From WVZL01 sp041862375 (GTDB lineage Bacteria > Acidobacteriota > Aminicenantia > Aminicenantales > Aminicenantaceae), in the NCBI GenBank assembly GCA_041862375.1, contig JBGVTE010000058.1, positions 1 through 64,000 on the forward strand: DNA of 64,000 bases. The letters are read 5' to 3'. How positions within the stretch are numbered: the stretch's first letter is position 1; the number at the start of each line of letters is the position of its first letter. Under the pieces are notes generated by a model. The model was not told where the DNA came from. It searched no databases and worked only from the letters and a program-made list of their open reading frames with translations. Below are positions 35,503 through 44,995 of the stretch, piece by piece. The position numbers and the translations under genes are program-made.

Positions 35503-37989
35503 ATGAAAGAAGACTATAATTTCCTACAAATTGAGAAAAAGTGGCAGGAAATCTGGGAAAAAGAACAGATCTTCAAGGCCTTAGAAGATCCTCAAAAAAC
35601 TAAGTACTACTGTCTTGAGATGTACCCTTATCCCTCAGGTTACATCCACATGGGACAGGTGCGGAATTATTCCATAGGAGACGTCATATCACGGTACAAA
35701 AAAATGAGTGGCTGTAACGTTATTCATCCTATTGGCTGGGATGCTTTGGGAATGCCTGCTGAAAATGCTGCTATCCGTCACGGAGTTCATCCTCAGAAGT
35801 GGACTTTGGATAACATTGCTCACATGAAATGCCAGTTAAAAAAATTGGGCTTCAGCTATGATTGGTCAAGAGAGGTCAACACCTGCCTTCCTGAATACTA
35901 TAAGTGGAATCAATGGATTTTTCTTAAGATGTTCGAACAGGGCTTAGCTTACCGTAGAATAAGCTGGATTAACTGGTGTCCTCGATGCCAAACTGTACTT
36001 GCTAACGAACAAGTTATCGGAGAACTCTGCTGGCGGTGTGACTCCGTAGTTGCCCAGAAAGAAATGGAACAGTGGTTCTTAAAGATTACCGACTATGCCG
36101 AGGATTTACTTTCTGGCCACGAGATTTTAGAAAAATGGCCAGAGCACGTCCTTTTGATGCAGAAGAACTGGATCGGGAAGAGTACAGGAGCACATACAGT
36201 CTTTCCAATCGTTGACTCATCAAAGTCCATCGAAGTTTTTACGACAAGAATAGATACTATTTATGGAGCAACTTTTCTAGCCCTTTCACCTGAACATCCT
36301 TTGAGTCGAGAGCTTATAGGTGACTCTCCACAGAGAGAGAAATTCGAGGAATGGATAGGCCGCAGTATTTCAGATTTTAGACTAAAAAAGAAGTTAGGAA
36401 CGGAAGAAAAAGAGGGAATTGACACCGGGAAGAAAGCCTTGAATCCTTTTTCCGGTGATAAAATTCCGATCTGGATTGCTAACTATGTGTTAATGGAGTA
36501 TGGAACTGGAGCAGTAATGGCTGTCCCTGCTCATGATCAGAGGGACTTTGAGTTTGCTAAAGATAATTCTCTGTCCATAAAAGTCGTTATTAATCCTGAG
36601 AACACCTCACTCACTGAAAACGAACTAGAGGAAGCTTTTGAAGATTACGGAAAACTTGTTAATTCTGGCCCCTTCTCTAGTAAAACATCCGAGGAAGCAA
36701 TTAAAGAAATGGCTGCCTATGCAGAAAAAAATGGATTCGGCCATGAGAGTACGATGTATCGTCTTCGTGATTGGGGTATTTCTCGACAGCGCTACTGGGG
36801 AACACCCATTCCAGTAATATACTGTGAAAAATGTGGAATAGTCGGCGTTCCATACGAAGATTTGCCTGTGATGATTCCCCATGAAGTAGAGCTTAAAGGA
36901 GAGGAAGGCTCTCCTCTAGAAAAAGTCCCAAGTTTTGTTAATACCACCTGTCCACACTGCAAAGGAAATGCACGACGTGAAACAGATACCATGGATACTT
37001 TTATTGATTCTGCCTGGTACTACTTCCGTTACACCTCTCCGCACGAAGAAAAGCTTCCCTTTGACACCAAATCAGCTGACTACTGGCTTCCAGTCGACCT
37101 CTACATAGGTGGAGTGGAGCATGCTATTCTTCACCTGATTTATGCCCGTTTTTTCACCAAGATTTTGAAGGACTTGGGTTTCACTTCAATAATTGAGCCC
37201 TTTCCTCGGCTGCTTGCTCAGGGAATGGTGATAAAAGACGGTGCTGCGATGTCAAAATCAAAAGGAAACGTTGTCTATCCAGATGATTTTGTTGAAAAAT
37301 ATGGAGCTGATACCCTGAGGCTTTTCATTCTTTTTGCTTCTCCTCCAGAGAAGGAATTTGTCTGGAGTGATGAAGGCGTAGAAGGATGTCATAGATTTTT
37401 ACACCGTGTCTGGACGATTGTTCAGGAAAATCTTGACTTATTTAATAAAGATAGTTCCGAAGCAAGAAGGAAAAACAAAGAAGGGGAAACAATTACTTTG
37501 ATAGAGAAAAAAATTCATCAGACTATAAAAAAAGTAAGCGAGGATATCGAAAACAGATATCATTTTAATACAGCTATTAGTTCTATCATGGAGTTTTATA
37601 ATTTCATCAAGAAAGAAAAAGACAATTTGAGGAAGGACGAGAGAGGAAGAAGCCTTTTAAAAGAAGCCTTAGAAACCTTGGTTTTGCTCCTTACCCCGTT
37701 TACACCGCATATTTGTGAAGAGCTTTGGGAAAGGATAGGTAACAGTACATATCTCATACACACTCCATGGCCCGCTTTTGATCCAGATTTGGCGAAAGAA
37801 GAGATTGTAACAATAGTTGTTCAAGTCAACGGAAAGTTAAGGGCTAAATTCGAAGCAGAGAGAAACTTATCCCAAGAAGAAGTTAAAGAAAAAGCTCTCT
37901 CTTTGAGTCGAATTCAAGCCATAGTTGGAAAAAATAAAGTAAATAAGATAATATATGTCGAGAATAAATTAGTAAACATTGTCTTATAG
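35503..37989 (+). CDS. leuS: Leucyl-tRNA synthetase
   Basis: 828 aa, normal bacterial length. It charges tRNA-Leu and edits mischarged products. Class I features: YPSGYIHMGQVRNYS carries the HIGH motif as HMGQ (49-52) and the KMSKS motif reads AMSKS (582-586). The Zn-ribbon cysteines (CPRC...CWRC, about 159-182) and editing domain (about 220-390, with GTGAVMAVPAHDQRDFEFA) are present, and a second cysteine quartet (CEKC...CPHC) follows. The HMGQ and AMSKS variants are unusual; the remaining sequence is intact, so it is probably active. It leads an operon with lptE and holA. Confidence 0.95.
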   Translation: MKEDYNFLQIEKKWQEIWEKEQIFKALEDPQKTKYYCLEMYPYPSGYIHMGQVRNYSIGDVISRYKKMSGCNVIHPIGWDALGMPAENAAIRHGVHPQKWTLDNIAHMKCQLKKLGFSYDWSREVNTCLPEYYKWNQWIFLKMFEQGLAYRRISWINWCPRCQTVLANEQVIGELCWRCDSVVAQKEMEQWFLKITDYAEDLLSGHEILEKWPEHVLLMQKNWIGKSTGAHTVFPIVDSSKSIEVFTTRIDTIYGATFLALSPEHPLSRELIGDSPQREKFEEWIGRSISDFRLKKKLGTEEKEGIDTGKKALNPFSGDKIPIWIANYVLMEYGTGAVMAVPAHDQRDFEFAKDNSLSIKVVINPENTSLTENELEEAFEDYGKLVNSGPFSSKTSEEAIKEMAAYAEKNGFGHESTMYRLRDWGISRQRYWGTPIPVIYCEKCGIVGVPYEDLPVMIPHEVELKGEEGSPLEKVPSFVNTTCPHCKGNARRETDTMDTFIDSAWYYFRYTSPHEEKLPFDTKSADYWLPVDLYIGGVEHAILHLIYARFFTKILKDLGFTSIIEPFPRLLAQGMVIKDGAAMSKSKGNVVYPDDFVEKYGADTLRLFILFASPPEKEFVWSDEGVEGCHRFLHRVWTIVQENLDLFNKDSSEARRKNKEGETITLIEKKIHQTIKKVSEDIENRYHFNTAISSIMEFYNFIKKEKDNLRKDERGRSLLKEALETLVLLLTPFTPHICEELWERIGNSTYLIHTPWPAFDPDLAKEEIVTIVVQVNGKLRAKFEAERNLSQEEVKEKALSLSRIQAIVGKNKVNKIIYVENKLVNIVL

Positions 37990-38004
37990 ATTGTCTGTTG
38001 CGCC

Positions 38005-38514
38005 ATGAAAAAAATCCTTGCTCTTCTCCTCATATGCCTTTTCTTTCTAGAGTGTGGCTATCACTTCCGTGGCACGGGCAGCTTTCTGCCACCTCATATA
38101 AAAAGAGTCAGTATTCCCATGTTTAAAAATCTGACAACTCGATATGAGCTGGACTTGAAGTTAACCCGCAGTGTAATTGACGAATTTGTAGCCAGAGGAA
38201 AAGTAGAGATAACGAGCGATATGGAAAATGCAGATGCTATTTTAGTCGGCGAGATTACATCTTTTACAGTTAATCCCATTGCATTCTCTGAAAAGGCTAC
38301 TGCCGACAGATATAACATTATTGTAGTTGCTAAAATTACACTGAACGACTTGGTGCAGCGAAAAATCATTTATTCTAATCCCGCTTACATTTATCAGAAA
38401 GAATACGAAGTGCCAGAAGGAACAGATTTTGAAACAATAGAGACAGAAGCAGTGGGCAAGATAGCTGAAGAATTTGCAAGGAGTGTCATAATAACTATTT
38501 TAGAAGGATTTTAG
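38005..38514 (+). CDS. lptE: LPS-assembly lipoprotein LptE
   Basis: 169 aa. A signal peptide ends in FFLEC with Cys17, and GYHFRGTG follows directly, the hallmark of LptE (GCGYxxRG). It is an outer-membrane lipoprotein that plugs the LptD barrel. The body is the expected alpha/beta fold with ending EEFARSVIITILEGF. It lies 15 bp after leuS and just before holA, the same leuS-lptE-holA order known from Proteobacteria. LptD is not in the window. Confidence 0.9.
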   Translation: MKKILALLLICLFFLECGYHFRGTGSFLPPHIKRVSIPMFKNLTTRYELDLKLTRSVIDEFVARGKVEITSDMENADAILVGEITSFTVNPIAFSEKATADRYNIIVVAKITLNDLVQRKIIYSNPAYIYQKEYEVPEGTDFETIETEAVGKIAEEFARSVIITILEGF

Positions 38515-38517
38515 GGA

Positions 38518-39609
38518 TTGTTCTCACACCTGTTGCGGAAAGAAATCAACGAGAAAAATCTTCATCTCTGCTATTTTTTTTTCGGAGAGGAAACCTTTCT
38601 TGCATCTCAATTCATTCAAGAACTCAAGGGAACTCTTATTTCTCCTGATATTCAGGAGTATAACGTAGAAAGATTCAATCTGAACGAAAACTCTTGGGCA
38701 GAAATCATTGATTTAGCCAGAACTATACCCTTCTTCTTTTCACCATGGCGAATAATTACTGTTGAAGTGTCTGAAGGGTACAAAAAAAATCTTACTCCTT
38801 ATGAAGAAAGAATGCTTAAGGATTATTTTTCTTCCGTGCCTGGCAAAACTGTACTCGTTATCATCTGCAGTGGAAAAATCCATAAAAATCATTCCCTCTT
38901 CAAGTTTTTTTCATCGCTCCCTCCTTCTCTTATCTTTCAAAAGGAAATGAAGCCTCTAAAAGGAAAAGAGCTCCATGCCTGGATGGATAGAAAATTCGCT
39001 TCTGAGGGAAAAAGCGCTACACATGATGCAAAAAGGAGGCTAATGGAAATAAAAGGAAATAATCTCAGGAGCCTCGATAATGAATTGGATAAGCTCACAG
39101 TCTTTGTGGGTGATAAAAAGATTGTTGAGCTAGATGATGTGAATCAGATTTCCGGCTGGGGAAAGACTTTCGTTGAATGGGAACTCTCGAATAGTCTTGA
39201 AAACGTAGATTTTGAACAGAGCCTTATAGTTTTGAATAATTTGTTTAAAGAAGGGATCAAGCCAGAATACATAGTTGGTATAATTGCCAAATTTTTTCAC
39301 GATATCTTCTTAGCCAAACTCTGGTTAAAAGAAAAAAGCAGGGATAAAAAAACCATCTTCCAGGAATTGAGACCTCATATCTCTGAGAGGTTCGGAAGTT
39401 TTTACAGGACTAAATTTAAAGAATTTTTCTTTTTAGTGGAAAGCATATCGCAGAATGATTTGAATCACATACTCAAAGAGCTTGAAAAAATTGACTTGAG
39501 CATCAAAACTTCTGATGTAGCTTGTCAACCCCTCCTAGAGAGATTTCTTTTTGCTTTTTGCTCAATTAGAAAGGAGGGAAATTTATTTGGAAGGAGAGGC
39601 ATTGATTAA
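38518..39609 (+). CDS. holA: DNA polymerase III delta subunit
   Basis: 363 aa from a TTG start 3 bp after the lptE stop. It is the clamp-loader subunit that opens the beta clamp. The N-terminal region has YFFFGEETFL, the family's G-E/D-xxL motif (about 20-30); the middle shows the collar-type helices ALKG-LDNELDKLTVFVGDKKI, and the C-terminal domain (about 220-355) is helical. The last 27 bp overlap the convergent rpsT gene. Confidence 0.88.
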   Translation: MFSHLLRKEINEKNLHLCYFFFGEETFLASQFIQELKGTLISPDIQEYNVERFNLNENSWAEIIDLARTIPFFFSPWRIITVEVSEGYKKNLTPYEERMLKDYFSSVPGKTVLVIICSGKIHKNHSLFKFFSSLPPSLIFQKEMKPLKGKELHAWMDRKFASEGKSATHDAKRRLMEIKGNNLRSLDNELDKLTVFVGDKKIVELDDVNQISGWGKTFVEWELSNSLENVDFEQSLIVLNNLFKEGIKPEYIVGIIAKFFHDIFLAKLWLKEKSRDKKTIFQELRPHISERFGSFYRTKFKEFFFLVESISQNDLNHILKELEKIDLSIKTSDVACQPLLERFLFAFCSIRKEGNLFGRRGID

Positions 39610-39861
39610 TTCTACCTGCCGGCTTAGTCTTGACTTGTACCTGTTTCCCTTGTTTTCATGAATAGTGCCTTTTTTTACAGATTTATCGATGACAGAGAAT
39701 GTTAGGGGAAGGAGCCTTTGTACTTCTTCTTTGTCTTTATTTTCGATTGCTTCACGGAGATTTCCAATCTGACTACGGAGGATAGATTTGTTCCTCCTGT
39801 TAATGGCCCTTCTACGGAGGCTTCGACGCCACTGTCGAATTGCTGATTTATGATGAGCCAT
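39583..39861 (-). CDS. rpsT: 30S ribosomal protein S20
   Basis: 92 aa from the ATG at 39861, chosen for the GAGGAG RBS (39866-39871) and because MAHHKSAIRQWRRS matches the S20 N-terminus (usually MANxKSAxKR). It is basic and helical and binds 16S rRNA early in assembly. It has its own promoter, TTGACT-N17-TATCAT (39915-39887). The 3' end overlaps holA by 27 bp on the other strand. Confidence 0.95.
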   Translation of the reverse strand: MAHHKSAIRQWRRSLRRRAINRRNKSILRSQIGNLREAIENKDKEEVQRLLPLTFSVIDKSVKKGTIHENKGNRYKSRLSRQVELINASPSK

Positions 39862-39886
39862 GTTTATCTCCTCACAAGAATTAAAT

Positions 39887-39915
39887 ATGATAAAATATCT
39901 TCCCTGCAAAGTCAA
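39887..39915 (-). promoter_or_regulatory. Promoter of rpsT
   Basis: On the minus strand TTGACT (39915-39910), 17-nt spacer, TATCAT (39892-39887). The start near 39880 gives a 19-nt leader holding the RBS. Confidence 0.6.
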
Positions 39916-39991
39916 CTTTCCAACATGAATAGAAATCTCTTTATCTCCAAAATAATGAAGTTGTACCAGGAGATAAATTATGTTTTTTGGA

Positions 39992-39997
39992 TATAAT
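39992..39997 (+). promoter_or_regulatory. -10 box upstream of murJ
   Basis: A perfect TATAAT 15 nt before the murJ ATG; the -35 position is poor. AAGGAAAG (40005-40012) would then be almost at the 5' end of the message. Confidence 0.4.
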
Positions 39998-40012
39998 GGT
40001 TAAGAAGGAAAG

Positions 40013-41587
40013 ATGGACCAAAGAGAACAAAAGCGAAGATTGCTGAAATCAACCTTTGCTGTTTCTGGGCCTACGGTTCTGAGCAGAATACTGGGCTACT
40101 GCAGGGACATGATTCAAGCATTCTACCTGGGAACAAGCAGAGGAGCAGATGCCTTTACTGTTGCTTATATCATTCCTAACTTGTTGAGGAGGTTAACCGG
40201 GGAAGGAACAATGACTGCGGCCTTTGTTCCTATATTTACCCAAGTGAAGAAAGAAAAATCGAAAGAAGAACTCTGGAAATTTGCCAACACCTTTTTCTAT
40301 GATTTGACTTTACTTATAGCTCTTCTTGCAGTGTTGGGAATAGTACTTTCCCCACTTCTCGTAAAAATAATTGCTTTTGGCTACAAGCAGGCACCAGGAA
40401 AATTGGAGCTTACTATTGTTCTTACACGAATCATGTTCCCCTATATTTTCTTAATAAGCCTGGCAGCTCTCGCCATGGCTATCTTGAATTCGTTGCATAA
40501 ATTTGCAGTACCTGCTCTCACCCCTGCACTCTTCAACCTGGCAATCATAACTCTGGCTGTTGTATTTGCAAGAAAGATGGAAGAACCTGCTTACATCTTT
40601 GCAGTGGGGATTGTAGTCGGAGGACTCTTTCAAATCGCGTTCCAGCTTCCCTTTCTTTGGAAAAAAGGTATGCGATTTACATTTGGTCTGTCCTTTGCTC
40701 AGCCTGCAATTCGCAAAGTGGCAATGCTCATGGTGCCTGGAATATTCGGTGTTGGAATAACTCAGATAAACATAGCAGTCAGCCGAATGCTCGCCTCGCT
40801 TCTGGAAGAAGGAAGTGTCTCATCCCTTTACTATGCTACAAGGATCAGAGAGCTTGCCTTGGGACTTTTTTCGATAGCTCTTTCCATAGCTCTTTTGCCT
40901 CTATTTTCCGAGCAGGCAGCTCACAGAGACATTGCGGGAATGAAGAAGACTCTTATTTTTTCCCTAAAACTGATATTCTTTATCACCTTTCCAGCAATGG
41001 TGGGACTTTTAGTCCTCAACCGACCCATTGTCCAGGTGCTATTCCAAAGAGGGCTATTTGGAGCTCAGTCAACCACAATGAGTGCCACATGCCTTCTCTT
41101 TTTCTCCATAGGACTCCCCTTTATCTCTTCAGCTAAAATCTTAGCGCCTGTTTTCTACTCCCTCAAAGACACAAAGACTCCTGTTATTATCGCTTTCTTC
41201 GTCATGACAGTATATCTTTTGCTCTCTTTTATTCTAATGAATCCTCTTAAAGTGGGAGGCTTAGCTTTGGCTTTATCCCTTGCAGAAGCATTCAACTTAC
41301 TTCTCCTCTTCTTCTTTCTAGAGCGTAAGATAGGAAAAGTCGAGAAGAAAGAAATTTTCTCCTCAGCCTTAAAATCCGCCTTTTCAGCAGCCTCAATGGG
41401 AGCTGTAATATGGTTCCTTATAGAACAAGTTGACTTCCAGAAACTTGAATTCCTTAGCCAGCTTGGAGCACTGTTTGGAACCATCCTCTTAGGAGTTCTA
41501 ACGTATGTCCTGTTAAGCCTGCTTTTCAACAATCAAGATTTAAAAAGCCTCAAGGATATTTTATCAAAGGAAAGAATTGTGCGATGA
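40013..41587 (+). CDS. murJ: Lipid II flippase MurJ
   Basis: 524 aa, about 14 membrane helices. N-terminal AVSGPTVLSRILGYCRDMIQAFYLG and the charged loop RGADAFTVAYIIPNLLRRLTGEG(T) are typical of MurJ/MviN, with the conserved Arg and Asp of the central cavity. It flips lipid II across the inner membrane for peptidoglycan synthesis. AAGGAAAG is the RBS. It overlaps dtd by 4 bp (ATGA). Confidence 0.95.
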   Translation: MDQREQKRRLLKSTFAVSGPTVLSRILGYCRDMIQAFYLGTSRGADAFTVAYIIPNLLRRLTGEGTMTAAFVPIFTQVKKEKSKEELWKFANTFFYDLTLLIALLAVLGIVLSPLLVKIIAFGYKQAPGKLELTIVLTRIMFPYIFLISLAALAMAILNSLHKFAVPALTPALFNLAIITLAVVFARKMEEPAYIFAVGIVVGGLFQIAFQLPFLWKKGMRFTFGLSFAQPAIRKVAMLMVPGIFGVGITQINIAVSRMLASLLEEGSVSSLYYATRIRELALGLFSIALSIALLPLFSEQAAHRDIAGMKKTLIFSLKLIFFITFPAMVGLLVLNRPIVQVLFQRGLFGAQSTTMSATCLLFFSIGLPFISSAKILAPVFYSLKDTKTPVIIAFFVMTVYLLLSFILMNPLKVGGLALALSLAEAFNLLLLFFFLERKIGKVEKKEIFSSALKSAFSAASMGAVIWFLIEQVDFQKLEFLSQLGALFGTILLGVLTYVLLSLLFNNQDLKSLKDILSKERIVR

Positions 41588-42030
41588 AAATTGTCCTACA
41601 ACGGGTAAAAGAAGCTTCAGTCGAGGTTAAGGGAAAAGCAGTTGGAAAGATTGGTCGTGGGCTCTGTCTCCTCATTGGCATCGAAAAGCAAGATTCAGAA
41701 CAGGACGTACAGTACTTAGCAAAGAAAACTGTTGAGTTGAGAATTTTCCCTGATAGAGAAGGCAAAATGAACCTATCTTTACAGGAAACTAAGGGAGAAG
41801 TTCTTGCAGTCTCACAATTTACCCTTGCTGCTTCAACAAGGAAAGGGAGAAGACCCAGCTTCGATAAGGCAGAGGAACCAGTAAGGGCTGAGAAGCTCTT
41901 TGACTATTTTGTTGATTTAATAAGACAAAGAGGAATCCAAGTCAGAACAGGAGTTTTTCAAGCAATGATGGATGTCAATTTGATTAACGATGGACCGGTA
42001 ACCTTCGTTCTTCAATCACAGGAAATGTAA
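41584..42030 (+). CDS. dtd: D-aminoacyl-tRNA deacylase
   Basis: 148 aa. It removes D-amino acids from tRNA. MKIVLQRVKEASVEV at the N-terminus, the SQFTLAA motif (79-85) with the catalytic Gln/Thr region and NDGPVTFVL near the C-terminus are family signatures. The ATG overlaps the murJ stop. It converges with ribBA, leaving 18 bp and no room for a terminator. Confidence 0.95.
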   Translation: MKIVLQRVKEASVEVKGKAVGKIGRGLCLLIGIEKQDSEQDVQYLAKKTVELRIFPDREGKMNLSLQETKGEVLAVSQFTLAASTRKGRRPSFDKAEEPVRAEKLFDYFVDLIRQRGIQVRTGVFQAMMDVNLINDGPVTFVLQSQEM

Positions 42031-42048
42031 AGACAGTGGAATCCTGGT

Positions 42049-43266
42049 TTAAACCATCTCCAGGATATGGCCCATTTTTTCCTTTTTTGTCTTCAAGTAT
42101 TTGAGATTGAGCTTATTTGGGGGAATTTCAATGGACACTCTCTCTATTATTTCTAAACCATAGCCAGCCAAACCGATAAATTTGCGGGGATTATTGGTTA
42201 TTAGTCTGAGCTTATTTATGCCTAAGGAGACTAAGATTTGAGCTCCTATCCCATAATCTCTCTGATCAGGCTTAAACCCAAGCTCTCGATTAGCTTCTAC
42301 CGTATCTAATCCTTTATCCTGGATAGCATATGCTTTAACTTTGTTAGTCAGGCCAATTCCTCTCCCTTCCTGGTTAAGAATATAGAGAATTACTCCCTTT
42401 CCTTCTTTACTTATTATTTTCATCGCTTGATGAAGTTGCTCTCTACAATCACACCGAAGGGAGCCAAAGGTGTCCCCAGTCAAACATTGTGAATGAGCTC
42501 TGACAAGAGTAGGCTCGTTCCTCTTTAATTCCCCTTTTATTAAGGCTACATGAGTTTCTTTGTTAATAGTATCCTCGAACACAATGATCTTGAAATCTCC
42601 ATACTTCGTCGGTAAATTTGCCTCTTCAACTTTTCTGACAAGTCTTTCATGTTTCAACCGATACTTAATTAGATCAGCAATTGTCAAAACACAAACATTA
42701 TGTTTTTGACTAAACTCTATAAGCTGAGACATTCTGGCCATGCTACCATCTTCGTTCAACACTTCACAGATAACACCGGCAGGATATAGGCCTGCTAGCC
42801 GCGTCAAATCTACCGAAGCTTCTGTTTGACCTGCCCGCTCCAGAACTCCTCCATCTCTTGCTCTTAGGGGGAAAATATGTCCGGGACGGGTAAGATCTGA
42901 GGGGCATGTCTTGGGATCTACAGCCGTCAGGATTGTTTTGGCTCGATCGAAGGCAGAAATCCCCGTCGTGACGCCCTCTTTAGCATCTACAGAAACTGTG
43001 AAAGCTGTCTCGAAGGGAGCTGTGTTGTCTGCAACCATCAATGGCAGCTGGAGTTCTTCCAATCTCTCCTTCTTCAGGGGCAAGCAAATCAGCCCTCGGC
43101 CGAATTTTGCCATGAAATTAATGATCTCAGGAGTAACTTTTTCGGCTGCAACCATTAGATCCCCTTCGTTTTCCCTATCTTCATCATCAACAATAATAAT
43201 AGGGTGACCGTTCTTTACTTCTCTTATGGCCTGTTCAACAGTGGCAACTCTAAACCTGTTTTTCAT
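42049..43266 (-). CDS. ribBA: Bifunctional DHBP synthase / GTP cyclohydrolase II
   Basis: 405 aa from the ATG at 43266, which has AAGAGG 8 nt upstream. Residues 1-200 are 3,4-dihydroxy-2-butanone-4-phosphate synthase ([11 protein letters not shown], about 27-37, metal and substrate acids). Residues 200-405 are GTP cyclohydrolase II with the zinc cysteines in [14 protein letters not shown] and the catalytic NQEGRGIGL. Together they start both branches of riboflavin synthesis. Last gene of ftsY-ribD-ribE-ribBA; ribH (lumazine synthase) is not in the window. Confidence 0.95.
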   Translation of the reverse strand: MKNRFRVATVEQAIREVKNGHPIIIVDDEDRENEGDLMVAAEKVTPEIINFMAKFGRGLICLPLKKERLEELQLPLMVADNTAPFETAFTVSVDAKEGVTTGISAFDRAKTILTAVDPKTCPSDLTRPGHIFPLRARDGGVLERAGQTEASVDLTRLAGLYPAGVICEVLNEDGSMARMSQLIEFSQKHNVCVLTIADLIKYRLKHERLVRKVEEANLPTKYGDFKIIVFEDTINKETHVALIKGELKRNEPTLVRAHSQCLTGDTFGSLRCDCREQLHQAMKIISKEGKGVILYILNQEGRGIGLTNKVKAYAIQDKGLDTVEANRELGFKPDQRDYGIGAQILVSLGINKLRLITNNPRKFIGLAGYGLEIIERVSIEIPPNKLNLKYLKTKKEKMGHILEMV

Positions 43267-43304
43267 CTTTTTAACCTCTTGCATTCCCGACGTCTTTTCT
43301 TATT

Positions 43305-43895
43305 CTATTTCTTTCCTCTGCTTATTAAATTATACACGTATTTTCCGACTATGTCACACTCTATGTTTACTTCATCTCCTCTTTTCAGCTCCCCCAAGTT
43401 TGAGTTTCTCAAAGTTATCGGGATAAGCTCAATCTCAAAAAAAGAAGAAAAAAGATATGATATCGTAAGACTCACTCCGTTTATGGCAACCGAACCCTTA
43501 GGAATGAAATATCTTTCTAGCTCGGGTGTAAGAGAAACTGTAATCCTCTTACCTGGTTTTTTATCTAAAATTTTGAGAACTTTTCCCTTTGAGTCGACAT
43601 GCCCTGTAACAAGATGTCCGCTTAGCAGAGAAGAGAGCGTAAGAGGAGGTTCAAGATTTAGCTTGTCGCCATGTCGGAGATGGGCCAGGTTAGTTTTCTG
43701 AAGAGTCTCTTGGGAAAGATTAAAAAAGAGCATATGCTTTTCTTTCTTGATGAGGCTTAAGCAAACGCCGTTAACAGCAACACTTTCTCCGATATCTAAT
43801 TGAGAAGATAGCGATGGTGCTTCAACAGCTATTTCCTGTTTGGCCTGCCGATATCCTTTAAACAGACCTATATGATTAATGATACCTGTAAACAT
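43305..43895 (-). CDS. ribE: Riboflavin synthase, alpha subunit
   Basis: 196 aa. MFTGIINHIG at the N-terminus is diagnostic, and the two tandem lumazine-binding repeats (about 1-85 and 90-185) each hold a VNGVCLSL / INGVSLTI motif. It dismutates two lumazines to riboflavin. It overlaps ribD by one base and leads into ribBA after 38 bp. Confidence 0.95.
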   Translation of the reverse strand: MFTGIINHIGLFKGYRQAKQEIAVEAPSLSSQLDIGESVAVNGVCLSLIKKEKHMLFFNLSQETLQKTNLAHLRHGDKLNLEPPLTLSSLLSGHLVTGHVDSKGKVLKILDKKPGKRITVSLTPELERYFIPKGSVAINGVSLTISYLFSSFFEIELIPITLRNSNLGELKRGDEVNIECDIVGKYVYNLISRGKK

Positions 43896-44995
43896 TAAAA
43901 ATATCCTTCTACGATTATATCATCATCTATCTGAAAATGTCGTATTCTATTCAAGGAGAGTGAATCCTTAATGGAGTCTGCACCTTCTCCTCGAAAAAAA
44001 GAAGGTGCTTTTTCTCCTCCTATCAATCTTGGAGAAACAAATAAAAAGATTTTATCAACGAGTTTCTCCTGTATCATTGAAGTGAGCAAACGCTCCCCTC
44101 CTTCCACAAGCACACTCGATATCTCACGTTTCCCCAGCCATACGAGAACCTCCTTTAAATCAATAAAACGCGATGAAGATACAAGTTGAATAACTTCCAC
44201 TCCTCTTTTCCGTAACATATCAGCTTTCCTTTGAGAAGTATTATTATGGGTGAAAACGAAAATCTTACCACAATCGATAGTGGAAAGAATCTTAGCCTTT
44301 AATGGAAAACTAAGGTGGGTATCGAGAATTACACGAGTTATACGCTTCCCTTTCCAGCTTGGATGGCGGACGGTCAACTTGGGATCGTCCTTAATGAGCG
44401 TGTTAATCCCTATCATTATTCCATCATATTCTCCCCGCAAAAGATGAGTATACTCCCTTGTTCCTGAAGAAGAAATCCACTTTGATTGGAATTTTTTGGT
44501 AGCAATCTTTCCATCTAGACTCACAGCAGCTTTGGCGGCAATGAATGGAATTCTTCGAGTAATATATTTTAGATAAAACTCATTGAGTATTTTATTTTTC
44601 TCTGCAAGCAATCCTGGCACAACTTCAATCCCAGCCTCCTTCATCCTTTTTACGCCCTTTTTATAGACAAGAGGATTGGGATCCAGAGCTGATATAACGA
44701 CTTTTTTTAGACCAGCTTGAATGATACTTTCTACACACGGAGGTGTTCTTCCCCAGTGGACACAAGGTTCAAGGGTTATATAGGCTGTGCTATTTTTTGA
44801 AAGTGAGGCTGCCCTTTGAAGAGCTTCCACTTCAGCATGAGGTCTTCCCGGACCCTTGTGGTAGCCAGAACCAACAATGATATCTCTCTTAACGATGACA
44901 GCTCCCACATAGGGATTCGGACTCGCCCTGCCTTTGGCTCTCTCAGCTAATGCATAAGCCATTCTTAAGTAGGAAATATCTTTGAGGTTTTTCAT
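43895..44995 (-). CDS. ribD: Bifunctional pyrimidine deaminase/reductase RibD
   Basis: 366 aa. The deaminase half (1-145) has zinc ligands His53 and Glu55 in HAEVEAL, Cys78 in TLEPCVHWGRTPPC and Cys87. The reductase half (about 150-366) has AAVSLDGKIA, the NADPH region and LVEGGERLL. It does the second and third steps of the GTP branch of riboflavin synthesis. It overlaps ftsY by 4 bp. Confidence 0.94.
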   Translation of the reverse strand: MKNLKDISYLRMAYALAERAKGRASPNPYVGAVIVKRDIIVGSGYHKGPGRPHAEVEALQRAASLSKNSTAYITLEPCVHWGRTPPCVESIIQAGLKKVVISALDPNPLVYKKGVKRMKEAGIEVVPGLLAEKNKILNEFYLKYITRRIPFIAAKAAVSLDGKIATKKFQSKWISSSGTREYTHLLRGEYDGIMIGINTLIKDDPKLTVRHPSWKGKRITRVILDTHLSFPLKAKILSTIDCGKIFVFTHNNTSQRKADMLRKRGVEVIQLVSSSRFIDLKEVLVWLGKREISSVLVEGGERLLTSMIQEKLVDKIFLFVSPRLIGGEKAPSFFRGEGADSIKDSLSLNRIRHFQIDDDIIVEGYF

